In this document: piece by piece, positions 19,044-28,184 of the stretch
How the letters are laid out: every line of letters begins with the position of its first letter
Numbering within the stretch: the first letter of the stretch is position 1
NCBI GenBank assembly: GCA_035540755.1
Contig: DATLGD010000164.1
Span: 1 to 64,000, forward strand
Length of the DNA stretch: 64,000 nt
From: DATLGD01 sp035540755
Lineage (GTDB): Bacteria > Actinomycetota > Actinomycetes > Mycobacteriales > SCTD01
Direction of reading: 5' to 3'
Notes under the pieces: generated by a model
What the model saw: only the letters and a program-made list of their open reading frames with translations
Database searches by the model: none
Told to the model about the DNA's origin: nothing
Program-made: the position numbers and the translations under genes

Positions 19044-20633
19044 TCACCGTACGGCCGCCCGGTACCAGCGCGGCGAGGTGTTCGGCGGTGGCACGAGGTC
19101 GGCCGGCACGACCAGCAGCGACGGGCCGTCCGTGCGCATGTGCCGCTGCAGCGCGTCCGCCAGCTGCCCGATGCCGACCCGCTCGGCGGGCACCCGGAAC
19201 GCCTCGGCCAGCGCGACGAAGTCGGGCGGCTCGAGGTCGCAGCCGACCGGCGTCTCGCCGTCCTTCTCGAAGTCGTAGGCGAGCATGCCGTAGCCGCCGT
19301 CGTCGACGAGGACGACCGTGACCGGCAGGCGCTCCTGTGCCGCCGTCGCGAGGTCGCCGCAGGCGAACAGGAAGCCGCCGTCGCCGACCAGGGCGACTGT
19401 CGGGCGACCCGACAGCGCGGCACCGAGCGAGGCCGGGAAGCCGAAGCCGAGCGTCCCCCAGCCGACCGGGTAGGCCAGGCCGCGGGCCGAGGCCACGCGG
19501 CCGTACCCGCCGTACCAGTAGCCGGCCTTGCACATGTCCGCGACGACCACGGCGTCCTCGGGCAGGGCCGCCTCGATCGCGTCGAGCAGCGCCGTCTCCT
19601 GACCGGCCAGGTGCGAGCGGTCGCCCGGCGGGCGCCACCACGGGCGGCGGCCGGGGTCGGGCAGCGCCTCTGCCAGGGCGCCGAGCGCCTGGCGGGCGTC
19701 GGCCCGCACCCACAGGTCGGGCGGGTAGTTGACCGGCTGCACGAGGTCGACGGTGACCAGCCGGGGCGGGCGGGGCTGGCGGAAGCCCTGGGTGTTCATG
19801 GCGTCGAGGTCGCTGCCCACGCAGAGCACCAGGTCGGCGTCGTCCCAGAGCGCGCCGACGGCCGGCTCGTGCGGTGGCAGGGCGACCGAACAGGGGTGGT
19901 CGGGGGGCAGCGTGCCCCGGCCGCCGTAGGACGTCAGCACCGGTGCGCCGAGCAGTGCGGCGACCCGGCCGAGCGCCTCGCCGGCGTCGGACGCGGTGAC
20001 ACCGCCGCCGGCCCACAGCAGCGGGCGCCCGGCCGAGCCGAGCGCGGTGACGACGTCGTCGACGAGCAGCTCGACGTGCACCGCCGGTCGCAGGTCGGGC
20101 ACCGGCTCTGGCACCGGCACCCGGGCGCTCAGCAGGTCGGTGGGGATCTCGACGTACACGGGACGCCGCGGCGCCTGCATCGCCAGTCGACCGGCGGCGA
20201 CGACGTCGAAGTACAGGTCCTCGGCGCTCTCGACCCGGACCACGGCCTTGGTCACCGGCCGGAAGAACCCGGCCTGGTCGTTGGTCTCGTGGAGCACGCC
20301 GCGGTGGGCGCCGGGGCGGCGGACCGTGCTCGGGATGTCGGTGGCGATGACCAGCAGCGGCGAGTGGCACGCCCACGCCTCGCCGGTGGCGGCGACGACG
20401 TTCGCGGCGCCCGGACCGGTCGTCGTCAGGGCGACGCCGAGCCGGCCGGTGGCCCGCGCGTACCCGTCCGCGGCGTAGCCCGCCGTCTGCTCGTGCCGGA
20501 CGCCGACCAGGCGCACGGCCGAGCCGGGGAAGGCCTTCCAGGCGGCCAGGTTGTGCACGCCCGGCAGCCCGAACGCCACCTCGACGTGCAGCGCCTCGAG
20601 CGCCTGCACGAGCACCTCACCGCCGGTGGGCAC
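19044..20633 (-). CDS. Thiamine-diphosphate-dependent 2-oxoacid decarboxylase / acetolactate-synthase-like enzyme
   Basis: 529 residues with the three ThDP domains: the Pyr domain with GLPGVHNLAAWKAF, the activating Glu in VRHEQTAGYAADGYARATG and LTTTGPGAANVVAATGEAW; a central domain; and the PP domain with WGTLGFGFPASLGAALSGRPTVALVGDGGFLFACGDLATA, the metal-binding GDG followed by VLVDDGGYGM. Relatives are annotated as 5-guanidino-2-oxopentanoate decarboxylase or acetolactate-synthase-like proteins; no regulatory subunit gene is nearby, which argues against true acetolactate synthase. GTG 20633 overlaps the end of the CoA-transferase by 17 bp. Substrate uncertain. Confidence 0.87.
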   Translation of the reverse strand: MPTGGEVLVQALEALHVEVAFGLPGVHNLAAWKAFPGSAVRLVGVRHEQTAGYAADGYARATGRLGVALTTTGPGAANVVAATGEAWACHSPLLVIATDIPSTVRRPGAHRGVLHETNDQAGFFRPVTKAVVRVESAEDLYFDVVAAGRLAMQAPRRPVYVEIPTDLLSARVPVPEPVPDLRPAVHVELLVDDVVTALGSAGRPLLWAGGGVTASDAGEALGRVAALLGAPVLTSYGGRGTLPPDHPCSVALPPHEPAVGALWDDADLVLCVGSDLDAMNTQGFRQPRPPRLVTVDLVQPVNYPPDLWVRADARQALGALAEALPDPGRRPWWRPPGDRSHLAGQETALLDAIEAALPEDAVVVADMCKAGYWYGGYGRVASARGLAYPVGWGTLGFGFPASLGAALSGRPTVALVGDGGFLFACGDLATAAQERLPVTVVLVDDGGYGMLAYDFEKDGETPVGCDLEPPDFVALAEAFRVPAERVGIGQLADALQRHMRTDGPSLLVVPADLVPPPNTSPRWYRAAVR

Positions 20634-21852
20634 CGAGCACCTCCTCCACGAGGTCGTCGTCGAGGCCGAGGGCCGACAGCACCTCGGCGGTGTGCTGCCC
20701 GAGCAGCGGCGGCGCCCGGCGGACCCGGGGACGGACGCCGTCGAGCCGCATCGGTGACCCGACCACGCGCACGTCACCGGCGGGGTGCGCGACGCGCTGC
20801 ACCAGCCCGGTGGCCACCACCTGCGGGTCGTCCTGCACCGCGGCGAGGTCCTGCACCGGCGCGCACGGCACGCCGGCGGCAGCGAGCAGCGGGACCCACT
20901 CGCGCGAAGTCCGCCGCCCCAGGGCCGCAGCCAGCGCGCGCGACAGCGCGGCGCGGTCGGCCACCCGGCCGGCGTTGGTCGCCCACTCGGGCCGGGGGGC
21001 CAGCGAGACCGCCCGGCACAGCGCGGCGAACTGCGCGTCGTTGCCGGCGCCGAGGACGAGGTCGGTGTCGGCGCACGGCACCGGCCCGTAGGGCGCGATG
21101 TTGGGGTGGTCGTTGCCGGTCGGTCCGGGGACGACGCCGCCGACCAGCGCGTTCGAGGCCTGGTTCACCAGCATCGACACCGCCGCCTCGAGCAGGCCGA
21201 CCTCGACGCGCAGCCCAGGGCCGGGCCCCCTCCCCCGCGCGGCGAGGCCGGCGACGGCCCCGACGGCGGCGTAGAGGCCGCTGACGACGTCGGCGACCGC
21301 CACCCCCACCTTCGTCGGGCGGTCGGTTCCCGTGACGCTCATCAGCCCGCTGCGCGCCTGCGCCATGACGTCGTAGCCCGGCAGCTCGCTGTCGGGGCCG
21401 TCGCCGCCGGCGCCGCGCACCGAGACCCACACGGCCTCGCTGCGGCCGCGCAGCTCCTCGAGCCCGAGCGCGCGCAGGTGCCGCGGCAGGAAGTTCTCGA
21501 CGACGACGTCGGCTCCCTCGACCAGGCTCGCCACGACAGCGCGCCCGGCGTCGGTCGTGAGGTCCAGCGCGACCGAGCGACGGTCCCGGTTGACGGCGAA
21601 GAAGTACGCGGCGTCGTCGCCGTGGAACGGCGGACCCCAATGCCGGGTGTCGTCACCGAGCCCCGGCCGCTCGACCTTGAGCACGTCGGCGCCGAGGTCG
21701 GCGAGCACCGTGCAGCAGAACGGACCGGCCAGCACGCGGGACAGGTCGAGGACGCGGACCCCGACGAGCGGCCCCTCCGGCGCCCCGGCGTCGTCCCGCA
21801 GCTCGGGCCAGCCCGGTCCGGCGGCGAGGGCGGCGGTGAGGGCGGAGGGCAC
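20617..21852 (-). CDS. CaiB/BaiF (class III) CoA-transferase
   Basis: 411 residues. The family pattern is clear: GVRVLDLSRVLAGPFCCTVLADLGADVLKVERPGLGDDTR, NRDRRSVALDL, DVVVENFLP and the region with the catalytic Asp, LPGYDVMAQARSGLMSVTG. Such enzymes swap CoA between carboxylic acids through an aspartyl-CoA intermediate. It heads an operon with the ThDP enzyme and the acyl-CoA dehydrogenase, so together they could decarboxylate a 2-oxoacid, activate an acid and oxidise its CoA ester. GTG 21852 lies eight bases after TACGAT and inside a dyad, so it is probably leaderless and repressor-controlled. Confidence 0.92.
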   Translation of the reverse strand: MPSALTAALAAGPGWPELRDDAGAPEGPLVGVRVLDLSRVLAGPFCCTVLADLGADVLKVERPGLGDDTRHWGPPFHGDDAAYFFAVNRDRRSVALDLTTDAGRAVVASLVEGADVVVENFLPRHLRALGLEELRGRSEAVWVSVRGAGGDGPDSELPGYDVMAQARSGLMSVTGTDRPTKVGVAVADVVSGLYAAVGAVAGLAARGRGPGPGLRVEVGLLEAAVSMLVNQASNALVGGVVPGPTGNDHPNIAPYGPVPCADTDLVLGAGNDAQFAALCRAVSLAPRPEWATNAGRVADRAALSRALAAALGRRTSREWVPLLAAAGVPCAPVQDLAAVQDDPQVVATGLVQRVAHPAGDVRVVGSPMRLDGVRPRVRRAPPLLGQHTAEVLSALGLDDDLVEEVLGAHRR

Positions 21853-21853
21853 G

Positions 21854-21892
21854 ACACGCGATCGTAGTGACCTTCGTCATGACATCGCGTGT
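21854..21892. promoter_or_regulatory. Long dyad/operator with embedded leaderless -10 box
   Basis: Arms ACACGCGAT (21854-21862) and ATCGCGTGT (21884-21892) are perfect inverted repeats around 21 bp; an inner TGAC/GTCA pair lies between them. On the minus strand TACGAT (21866-21861) is followed by eight bases and the GTG of the CoA-transferase, so a protein bound here would cover its -10 box. The same element lies 70 bp upstream of the sugar-binding-protein gene on the plus strand. Confidence 0.6.
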
Positions 21893-21963
21893 GCGTCGGA
21901 GTAGAACGGGGCAGTTCCGGTCCGCCCCACACCGTCGTGGGGTGGAGCAGAGGTGGAGGGCGC

Positions 21964-23232
21964 ATGCGCTCGAGCACAGGGATCCTGGCGGCCGCACTCG
22001 TGCTGGCACCGCTGGCCGGGTGCGGTGGCGGCGAGGAGGTCGGCGCGGGCGGCGCTCCCGTCGTCAACTGGTACGTCGGCAACGAGTCGTGGCTGCCGGA
22101 CGTCATCGAGGCCTGCAACGGCCAGGCCGACGGCGCCTTCGAGCTGCGCGCCGCGAGCCTGCCGACCAACCCCGACCAGCAGCGCGAGCAGCTGGTGCGC
22201 CGCCTCGCGGCGCGCGACTCCGCCATCGACCTGATCGGCATGGACGTCGTCTGGACCGGTGAGTTCAGCCAGGCCGGCTGGATCCAGCCGTTCGAGGAGG
22301 GCGAGCTCGCGAACGTCGGCAGCGAGGAGCAGGTGCTCGCCGGGCCGTACGAGAGCGCCCTCTACGACGGGCGGCAGTTCGGAGCGCCGCTGAACAGCAA
22401 CACGCGGCTGCTCTGGTACCGCAAGTCCGTGCTCGGTGACACCCCTGTGCCTGAGACCTGGGACGAGCTCCTCGACACCGCCGACCAGCTCGGCACGCGG
22501 ATCCAGGAGACCGGCCGCCGCGCAGAGAGCCTGATGGTGTTCTTCAACGCCCTGGTCGAGAGCGCCGGCACCTCCATCGTCGAGACCGAGGACGGCGAGG
22601 CCCGGATCGGGCTGGAGAAGGAGCCCACTGTCCAAGCGCTCGAGATCATGGGCCGCTACGCGCAGTCCAGCGCCGCGCCCACGGCGCTGTCCACGTCCGG
22701 CGAGGACGACAACCGGCTGGCCTTCCAGTCCGCCGACAGCGACAGCGCCTTCATGATCAACTGGCCGTACGTCTTCCCGAGCGTGCTCGAGGCCGATCCG
22801 GCCCTGGCCGAGGACTACGGCGTCGCGCCCTACCCGTCGGTCGAGAAGGGCACGCCGCCCGCAGCGCCGCTCGGCGGCTACAACCTCGGCATCTCCACCT
22901 ACACCGAGAACCGCGACGCGGCGCTGGCGGCCATCAACTGCCTGACCGAGCCCGAGCAGCAACGCACCATCAGCACCGTCGGCGGACAGCCCTCGGTGCT
23001 CCGCGAGCTCGCCGAGGACCCCGCCATCACCGAGGTCCTGCCGTTCCTGCCGATCATGACCGAGCAGCTCGAGAACGCCGCGCCGCGTCCGGTCACCCCG
23101 GCCTACAACGACCTGTCCCTGGCGGTGCGGCAGGTCCTCCACCCGATGCGCGCGATCGACGACCCGGAGGCGACCTACGAGGAGCTCCGGAACCTGCTCG
23201 AGCGCGCTCTCAACAGCCAGGCGGTGCTCTGA
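21964..23232 (+). CDS. Extracellular solute-binding lipoprotein of a sugar ABC importer (LpqY-like)
   Basis: 422-residue lipoprotein. A short signal peptide ends in the lipobox LAGC with Cys20, and the mature part is a family-1 sugar-binding protein: DLIGMDVVWTGEFSQAGWIQPF, GAPLNSNTRLLWYRKSVLG, PETWDELLDTADQL, FMINWPYVFPSV and APLGGYNLGIS. ATG 21964 follows GGTGGAGGGCGC. It is the first gene of a binding protein-permease-permease-ATPase operon in the lpqY-sugA-sugB-sugC order, which in mycobacteria imports trehalose; the actual sugar here is not shown. Confidence 0.92.
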   Translation: MRSSTGILAAALVLAPLAGCGGGEEVGAGGAPVVNWYVGNESWLPDVIEACNGQADGAFELRAASLPTNPDQQREQLVRRLAARDSAIDLIGMDVVWTGEFSQAGWIQPFEEGELANVGSEEQVLAGPYESALYDGRQFGAPLNSNTRLLWYRKSVLGDTPVPETWDELLDTADQLGTRIQETGRRAESLMVFFNALVESAGTSIVETEDGEARIGLEKEPTVQALEIMGRYAQSSAAPTALSTSGEDDNRLAFQSADSDSAFMINWPYVFPSVLEADPALAEDYGVAPYPSVEKGTPPAAPLGGYNLGISTYTENRDAALAAINCLTEPEQQRTISTVGGQPSVLRELAEDPAITEVLPFLPIMTEQLENAAPRPVTPAYNDLSLAVRQVLHPMRAIDDPEATYEELRNLLERALNSQAVL

Positions 23233-23233
23233 C

Positions 23234-24175
23234 ATGGCGACGACGACACCCGGCCGCGCCCGACCGACGCAGCCCGGGCCCGATGGTGGGAACGGGAAGG
23301 GCAAGCCGGCGATGACGGACCGGGCGCGGGCCGAGCGCGCCCTCGGGCTGAAGCTGGCGGCGCCGGCAGCGATCATCATGCTGCTGGTCACCGCGTACCC
23401 GATCCTCTACGCGTTCTACCTGAGCCTGTTCCGCTACGACCTGCGCACGCCCGAGATGAACGAGTTCGTCGGCCTGTCGAACTACGCGCTGATCCTCACC
23501 AGCGGCGTGTGGTGGCAGTCGGTGCTCGCCACGACGATCATCACGGTCGTCTCCGTGGCCCTCGAGCTCGTCATCGGGCTCGCCTTCGCCCTGGTGATGC
23601 ACCGGGCGATCTTCGGCCGGCGCACGGTGCGCACCTCGATCCTCATCCCCTACGGGATCATCACCGTCATCGCGGCGTTCGCCTTCCGGTTCGCGGTCTC
23701 CCCCGACACCGGGTTCCTCCCCGGCGACCTGAACCCGCTCGGCAACAGCATCGGGTCGTTCGCCACGATCATCATCACCGAGGTCTGGAAGACCACGCCG
23801 TTCATGAGCCTGCTGCTCCTGGCTGGTCTGGCCACCGTGCCCGAGGAGATGCAGGAGGCGGCCAAGGTCGACGGGGCCACCGCCTGGCAGCGGCTGTGGA
23901 AGGTGACGCTGCCGAACATGAAGGCCGCGATCCTCGTCGCGCTGCTGTTCCGCACGCTGGACGCCTTCCGCATCTTCGACACCGTCTTCGTGCAGACCGC
24001 GGGAGCGAACAACACCCAGACCATCAGCGGGGTCGGCTACAACACGCTGGTCAGCCGGGTGAACCTCGGCCTGGGCTCAGCGGTGTCGATGCTGCTCTTC
24101 CTGATGATCATCCTCATCGCCTTCCTGTTCGTGAAGGGCTTCAAGACCAACCTCGGGACGGTGAAGGGCAAGTGA
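23234..24175 (+). CDS. Sugar ABC transporter permease (SugA/MalF-like)
   Basis: 313 residues. A 35-residue hydrophilic N-terminus precedes six membrane segments, beginning with [21 protein letters not shown]. The cytoplasmic EAA loop that docks the ATPase reads [24 protein letters not shown]. Starts one base after the binding-protein stop codon, so translation is coupled. Confidence 0.93.
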   Translation: MATTTPGRARPTQPGPDGGNGKGKPAMTDRARAERALGLKLAAPAAIIMLLVTAYPILYAFYLSLFRYDLRTPEMNEFVGLSNYALILTSGVWWQSVLATTIITVVSVALELVIGLAFALVMHRAIFGRRTVRTSILIPYGIITVIAAFAFRFAVSPDTGFLPGDLNPLGNSIGSFATIIITEVWKTTPFMSLLLLAGLATVPEEMQEAAKVDGATAWQRLWKVTLPNMKAAILVALLFRTLDAFRIFDTVFVQTAGANNTQTISGVGYNTLVSRVNLGLGSAVSMLLFLMIILIAFLFVKGFKTNLGTVKGK

Positions 24176-24230
24176 CCGCGTCGACGACCCCCCACGCTGC
24201 GCGCACCGCCGCCGGGCAGGGAGGCACCCC

Positions 24231-25151
24231 ATGAGCGTCGGGACCACCCTCGGCGGCGAGAAGACCGGGGCCGAGCGCCGTCGGCCGGGCGGGAAGAACA
24301 GGGACGACAGGCCCGCGGCCGACGCCAGCCGCACCAAGGGGCAGACCCTGTGGATCGTCGGGACGATCGTCATCGTCGCGTACGCCATGTTCCCGGTGCT
24401 GTGGATCGCGTCGCTGAGCTTCAAGCCGGCGGCCGACGTCGGCGACGGCCGGCTGATCCCGCAGACCTTCTCGCTGGACAACTACCGCGACATCTTCACC
24501 AGCGGCGAGTTCGTCCGGCCGCTCATCAACTCCATCGGCATCTCGCTCATCACGACCCTGATCGCGGTCGTGGTGGCCGCGTTCGCCGCCTACGCCATCG
24601 CCCGCCTGGAGTTCCCCGGCAAGACGATCCTGCTGTCGGGAGCCCTGGCCATCGCGATGTTCCCGCCGGTGTCGATCATCGGCCCGCTGTTCAACATCTG
24701 GCGCACGATCGGCCTGTACGACACCTGGCCCGGGCTGATCCTGCCGTACATGACCTTCGCCCTGCCGCTGGCGATCTGGACGCTGACGGCGTTCTTCCGG
24801 GAGATCCCCTACGACCTCGAGGAGGCCGCGCAGGTCGACGGGGCCACGCCGTTCCAGGCGTTCCGGCAGGTCATCATGCCGCTGGCGCTGCCGGGCATCT
24901 TCACCGCCGCGATCATCGTGTTCATCTTCTGCTGGAACGACTTCCTGTTCGCCATCTCGCTGACGTCGACCGACAACGCGCGCACCGTCCCGGCGGCCAC
25001 CGCGTTCTTCACGGCGAGCAGCAACTTCATCAACCCGACGGGGCAGATCGCCGCTGCCGCCATCGTCGTGACCGTCCCGATCATCATCATGGTGCTGGTC
25101 TTCCAGCGCCGCATCGTTGCCGGCCTCACCGCCGGCGCAGTGAAGGGCTGA
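24231..25151 (+). CDS. Sugar ABC transporter permease (SugB/MalG-like)
   Basis: 306 residues with six membrane segments after a charged N-terminus of about 45 residues. MalG-like marks: [31 protein letters not shown], the EAA loop [32 protein letters not shown] and [10 protein letters not shown]. It pairs with the preceding permease. ATG 24231 follows GGGAGGCACCCC. Confidence 0.93.
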   Translation: MSVGTTLGGEKTGAERRRPGGKNRDDRPAADASRTKGQTLWIVGTIVIVAYAMFPVLWIASLSFKPAADVGDGRLIPQTFSLDNYRDIFTSGEFVRPLINSIGISLITTLIAVVVAAFAAYAIARLEFPGKTILLSGALAIAMFPPVSIIGPLFNIWRTIGLYDTWPGLILPYMTFALPLAIWTLTAFFREIPYDLEEAAQVDGATPFQAFRQVIMPLALPGIFTAAIIVFIFCWNDFLFAISLTSTDNARTVPAATAFFTASSNFINPTGQIAAAAIVVTVPIIIMVLVFQRRIVAGLTAGAVKG

Positions 25152-25154
25152 CCC

Positions 25155-26360
25155 GTGGCTGAGATCTCCATGCGAGGCATCACCAAGCGCTACCCCGACG
25201 GGACGGCAGCGGTGAACGACGTCGACCTCGACATCGCCGACGGCGAGTTCGTCATCCTCGTCGGGCCCTCCGGCTGCGGGAAGTCGACGCTGCTGCGGAT
25301 GATCGTCGGCCTCGAGGACATCAGCGAGGGCGAGATGCGCATCGGCGGCGAGGTGGTCAACGGCAAGGCCGCCAAGGACCGCAACCTGGCGATGGTGTTC
25401 CAGAACTACGCCCTGTACCCGCACCTGTCGGTGCGGGAGAACATGGCGTTCCCGCTGCGACTGGCCAAGGTCCCGGACGACGAGGTCAACCGTCGCGTCG
25501 AGGAGGCCGCGGCGGTCCTCGAGCTCACCGAGAACCTGGACCGGAAGCCGGCGAACCTGTCCGGTGGGCAGCGCCAGCGCGTCGCGATGGGGCGCGCGAT
25601 CGTGCGCGACCCGAACGCCTTCCTGTTCGACGAGCCCCTGTCGAACCTCGACGCGAAGCTGCGCGTGCAGATGCGCACCGAGATCGCCCGGGTGCAGAAG
25701 AAGTACGGCACCACCACCGTCTACGTCACCCACGACCAGACCGAGGCCATGACGCTCGGCGACCGGGTGGCGGTGCTCAAGAAGGGCGTCGTGCAGCAGG
25801 TCGACTCACCGCGGGAGCTGTACAACAACCCGGCCAACCTGTTCGTCGCCGGCTTCATCGGCTCACCGGCGATGAACCTGGTGCCGGCCACGCTCAAGGG
25901 CCGCTCGCTGACACTGCCGTTCGGCACGTTCGACCTGCCCGACGAGCTGGCCTCGCTGCTCCCCCGCGGCGAAGGGGAGCGCCAGGTCATCGCCGGCGTG
26001 CGCCCCGAGCACTTCGAGGACGCCTCGCTCGTGGCGGAGGCCGACCGTGGCAACGGCGGGGTCTTCCGCAGCCGGGTCGACGTCATCGAGTGGATGGGCT
26101 CGGAGCTCTACGCCTACCTGCCGTACACCGCCACCGGCGACATGGCCAGCAAGCTCGACGCGCTCGCCGCCGACCTCGACATGGAGCAGCTGTCGACCGA
26201 CGAGAGCCAGCTGGTGACCCGCCTCGACGCGCAGAGCCAGGTCAGCGCCGCCGGCGAGGCCGAGATCTGGGTCGACCTGCGCCGCCTGCACCTGTTCGAC
26301 CCCGAGACCGGCGAGGCGCTCGCCCGCCGTCCGGCCGGCTCGGGAGCGGCCGCCGGCTGA
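25155..26360 (+). CDS. Sugar ABC transporter ATP-binding protein (SugC/MsmX/UgpC-like)
   Basis: 401 residues. Walker A is LVGPSGCGKSTLLRMI, the Q-loop MVFQNYALYPHLSV, the ABC signature LSGGQRQRVAMGRAI, Walker B NAFLFDEPLSNLDAKL and the H-loop VYVTHDQTEAMTLGDRV. The C-terminal TOBE/regulatory half (about 240-390) is longer than the minimum, with EWMGSELYAYLPY. GTG 25155 lies three bases after the stop of the second permease. Confidence 0.95.
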   Translation: MAEISMRGITKRYPDGTAAVNDVDLDIADGEFVILVGPSGCGKSTLLRMIVGLEDISEGEMRIGGEVVNGKAAKDRNLAMVFQNYALYPHLSVRENMAFPLRLAKVPDDEVNRRVEEAAAVLELTENLDRKPANLSGGQRQRVAMGRAIVRDPNAFLFDEPLSNLDAKLRVQMRTEIARVQKKYGTTTVYVTHDQTEAMTLGDRVAVLKKGVVQQVDSPRELYNNPANLFVAGFIGSPAMNLVPATLKGRSLTLPFGTFDLPDELASLLPRGEGERQVIAGVRPEHFEDASLVAEADRGNGGVFRSRVDVIEWMGSELYAYLPYTATGDMASKLDALAADLDMEQLSTDESQLVTRLDAQSQVSAAGEAEIWVDLRRLHLFDPETGEALARRPAGSGAAAG

Positions 26361-26367
26361 CGGGCGG

Positions 26368-27213
26368 TCACTTTCCGGCACGGAGGCGGAGCCGCTCCAG
26401 CACGTCGTCGTCCCAGCGGTGCGTGCGCAGCACGTGGTACCGCTCCCTGGCCAGCTGCAGGTAGACCTGCGCGTCGAGCGCGCCGTCGCCGGGGTGGAGT
26501 CCCGCCTCGCGCAGCAGTGACAGCACCGGCTCGTACTCCTCGGTGAACCAGGCGAGGGCGACGGCGGTGCGGTCGGCGTGCCGCCCCTGCTCCTGCATCC
26601 AGCGGAAGCCCCATGCCTCGACGCCCTCGGCGAGCTGGGCCCAGTCGTCGGGGGCGTGCAGCCGGACCCGGTCACGCAGGGCGGCCGGCAGCGGGACCCG
26701 CTCGCGGAACAGCCGCTCGTGCCCCTTCAGCGGCAGGTCGGCCAGCTTCAGGTCGGCGCCGGCCCCCAGAGCCGTCCGGACGAGCGTGACCCGGGCCGAC
26801 ACCAGCTCGCGGCCGAGGGCACGCAGCACCGCGACCCGGTGGTGCCCGTCGCGGACGAAGTGCACCTCGCCCACCCGGTAGAGGTCGACGGGCGGAAGGT
26901 CCTCGCCGCGCCGGACGGCGTTCGCGAGCCGCTCGAAGCGACGGCGGGAGATCTCGCTGGTCGGCCGGAACCGGCGGTCGAAGCCGGTGCGGCGGTCGAC
27001 CGACCCGACGATGCTGTCGAGGTCCACCTGCTGCAGCCCCAGGTTCTGCTCCCCCCGGTGGCCCAGTGCTCCCACCACCTCGTCGAAGGGCAGCAGCACG
27101 TCGACGTCACCGGCGCGCATGCGCAGCCTGGCCGCCATGCGGGACAGCACGGCGTTGCGCCGTGCCCGCGCGAAGTCGTCGCGGGAGTCAGCACTCGGGA
27201 ACCCGGTGTCCAC
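26368..27213 (-). CDS. ParB-like nuclease-fold protein of unknown role
   Basis: 281 residues. The recognisable part is a ParB/sulfiredoxin-type N-terminal fold: IVGSVDRRTGFDRRFRPTS, RRFERLANAVRRGEDLPPVDLYRVGEVHFVRDGHHRVAVLRALG. The G-H-H-R motif is where ParB-like proteins bind nucleotide. The C-terminal half (about 150-281) is helical and shows no known domain to me. It is often annotated as a chromosome-partitioning protein, but it has no clear HTH and no parA beside it, so a segregation role is doubtful. GTG 27213 follows GGGGGAG. Convergent with the transporter operon. Confidence 0.75.
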   Translation of the reverse strand: MDTGFPSADSRDDFARARRNAVLSRMAARLRMRAGDVDVLLPFDEVVGALGHRGEQNLGLQQVDLDSIVGSVDRRTGFDRRFRPTSEISRRRFERLANAVRRGEDLPPVDLYRVGEVHFVRDGHHRVAVLRALGRELVSARVTLVRTALGAGADLKLADLPLKGHERLFRERVPLPAALRDRVRLHAPDDWAQLAEGVEAWGFRWMQEQGRHADRTAVALAWFTEEYEPVLSLLREAGLHPGDGALDAQVYLQLARERYHVLRTHRWDDDVLERLRLRAGK

Positions 27214-27270
27214 GTCGCATCACTCCCCCACGGACGACCGTGCACGCCCGGCGCACGGCAGACGACGCCC

Positions 27271-27276
27271 TACCTT
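27271..27276 (+). promoter_or_regulatory. Leaderless -10 box (TACCTT) of the PPOX gene
   Basis: TACCTT followed by six bases and the GTG start at 27283, with no ribosome site. Confidence 0.6.
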
Positions 27277-27282
27277 GTCACC

Positions 27283-27690
27283 GTGGCCTTCGACCCCGCC
27301 GCCCTGCCCGACGCGGTGCGCTCCTTCCTCGAGGAGCGGCACCTCGCGACGCTGACCACGCTGCGGCCGGACGGCACACCGCACGTCGTCGCCGTCGGGT
27401 TCACGTGGGACGACGAGGCGGGGCTCGCGCGGACCATCACGAACGGGTTCTCGACGAAGGCCCGCAACGTCGTGGCCGGCTCGCCCCGAGCCGTCGTGGC
27501 CCAGATCGAGGGTCGACGCTGGCTGTCGCTGGAGGGCGTGCCCGCCGTCAGCGCCGACCCGGAGCGGGTCGCTGAAGCCGTGCGTCGCTACGCGCTGCGC
27601 TACCGCCAGCCGTCGGAGAACCCGCAGCGCGTCGTCGTCGAGATCGCGGTCGACCGGGTGCTCGGGAGCGCCGGCCTCGCGGACGGCTGA
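27283..27690 (+). CDS. PPOX-class F420-dependent oxidoreductase
   Basis: 135-residue split-barrel flavin/F420 protein. LPDAVRSFLEERHLATLTTLRPDGTPHVVAVGF is the typical start of the family, followed by STKARNVVAGSPRAVVAQIEGRRWLSLEGVPAV and RYALRYRQPSENPQRVVVEI. It is a distant paralogue of the protein at 16801-17202. Function unknown beyond probable F420-linked reduction. GTG 27283 is chosen because it sits at leaderless spacing from TACCTT. Confidence 0.88.
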   Translation: MAFDPAALPDAVRSFLEERHLATLTTLRPDGTPHVVAVGFTWDDEAGLARTITNGFSTKARNVVAGSPRAVVAQIEGRRWLSLEGVPAVSADPERVAEAVRRYALRYRQPSENPQRVVVEIAVDRVLGSAGLADG

Positions 27691-27725
27691 CCGGACAGGC
27701 GTCGGCGCGGTCGCGTCGCTGCTGC

Positions 27726-28184
27726 TCAGCCGCGGGGCGGCGCGGTCCGGTCCTGCCACGGCGTGCTGAGGACGACGGTCGTGCGCGTGGAGACGCCGGC
27801 GGCAGCGCGGATGTCCTGCAGCAGCACCTCGAGCTCGGCCGGTCCGCCGACGCGCACCTGCAGGATGTAGCTCTCCTCGCCCGCGACGCTGTGGCAGGCC
27901 TCGACCGCGTCGAGGTCCCGCAGCCGCTCCGGGGCGTCGTCGGGGGCGGCCGGGTCGATGGGCTTGACGGACACGAACGCGGCCAGCGGCAGCCCGATCG
28001 CGTCCGGGCTGATCTGCGCGCGGTAGCCGGTGATGACGCCGCGCGACTCGAGCCGACGCACCCGCTGGTGGGCGGCGCTGGTCGACAGCCCGGTCTCGCG
28101 GGCGAGGTCGGCGTAGCTGCGACGTCCGTCGGACAGCAGCAGCGCCAGCAGCTGCCGGTCGACCGCGTCGAGGTCGACGGTCAC
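27726..28184 (-). CDS. Lrp/AsnC family transcriptional regulator
   Basis: 152 residues. The N-terminal HTH reads LDAVDRQLLALLLSDGRRSYADLARETGLSTSAAHQRVRRLESRGVI; the C-terminal RAM/AsnC ligand domain has GYRAQISPDAIGL and VEACHSVAGEESYILQVRVGGPAELEVLL. Such proteins sense amino acids or related acids. The GTG overlaps the stop of the upstream acyl-CoA dehydrogenase by 4 bp (GTGA), so the regulator is co-translated with that enzyme and probably controls its pathway. Confidence 0.93.
   Translation of the reverse strand: MTVDLDAVDRQLLALLLSDGRRSYADLARETGLSTSAAHQRVRRLESRGVITGYRAQISPDAIGLPLAAFVSVKPIDPAAPDDAPERLRDLDAVEACHSVAGEESYILQVRVGGPAELEVLLQDIRAAAGVSTRTTVVLSTPWQDRTAPPRG

Noticed and set aside
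19044..20633. Biosynthetic acetolactate synthase (ilvB)
   Set aside because: No ilvN/ilvC neighbours and the catabolic gene context argue for a different ThDP reaction.
26368..27213. Chromosome-partitioning role (true ParB)
   Set aside because: Only the N-terminal ParB/Srx-like fold is visible; no HTH, no parA neighbour and no parS-like sites were noticed.
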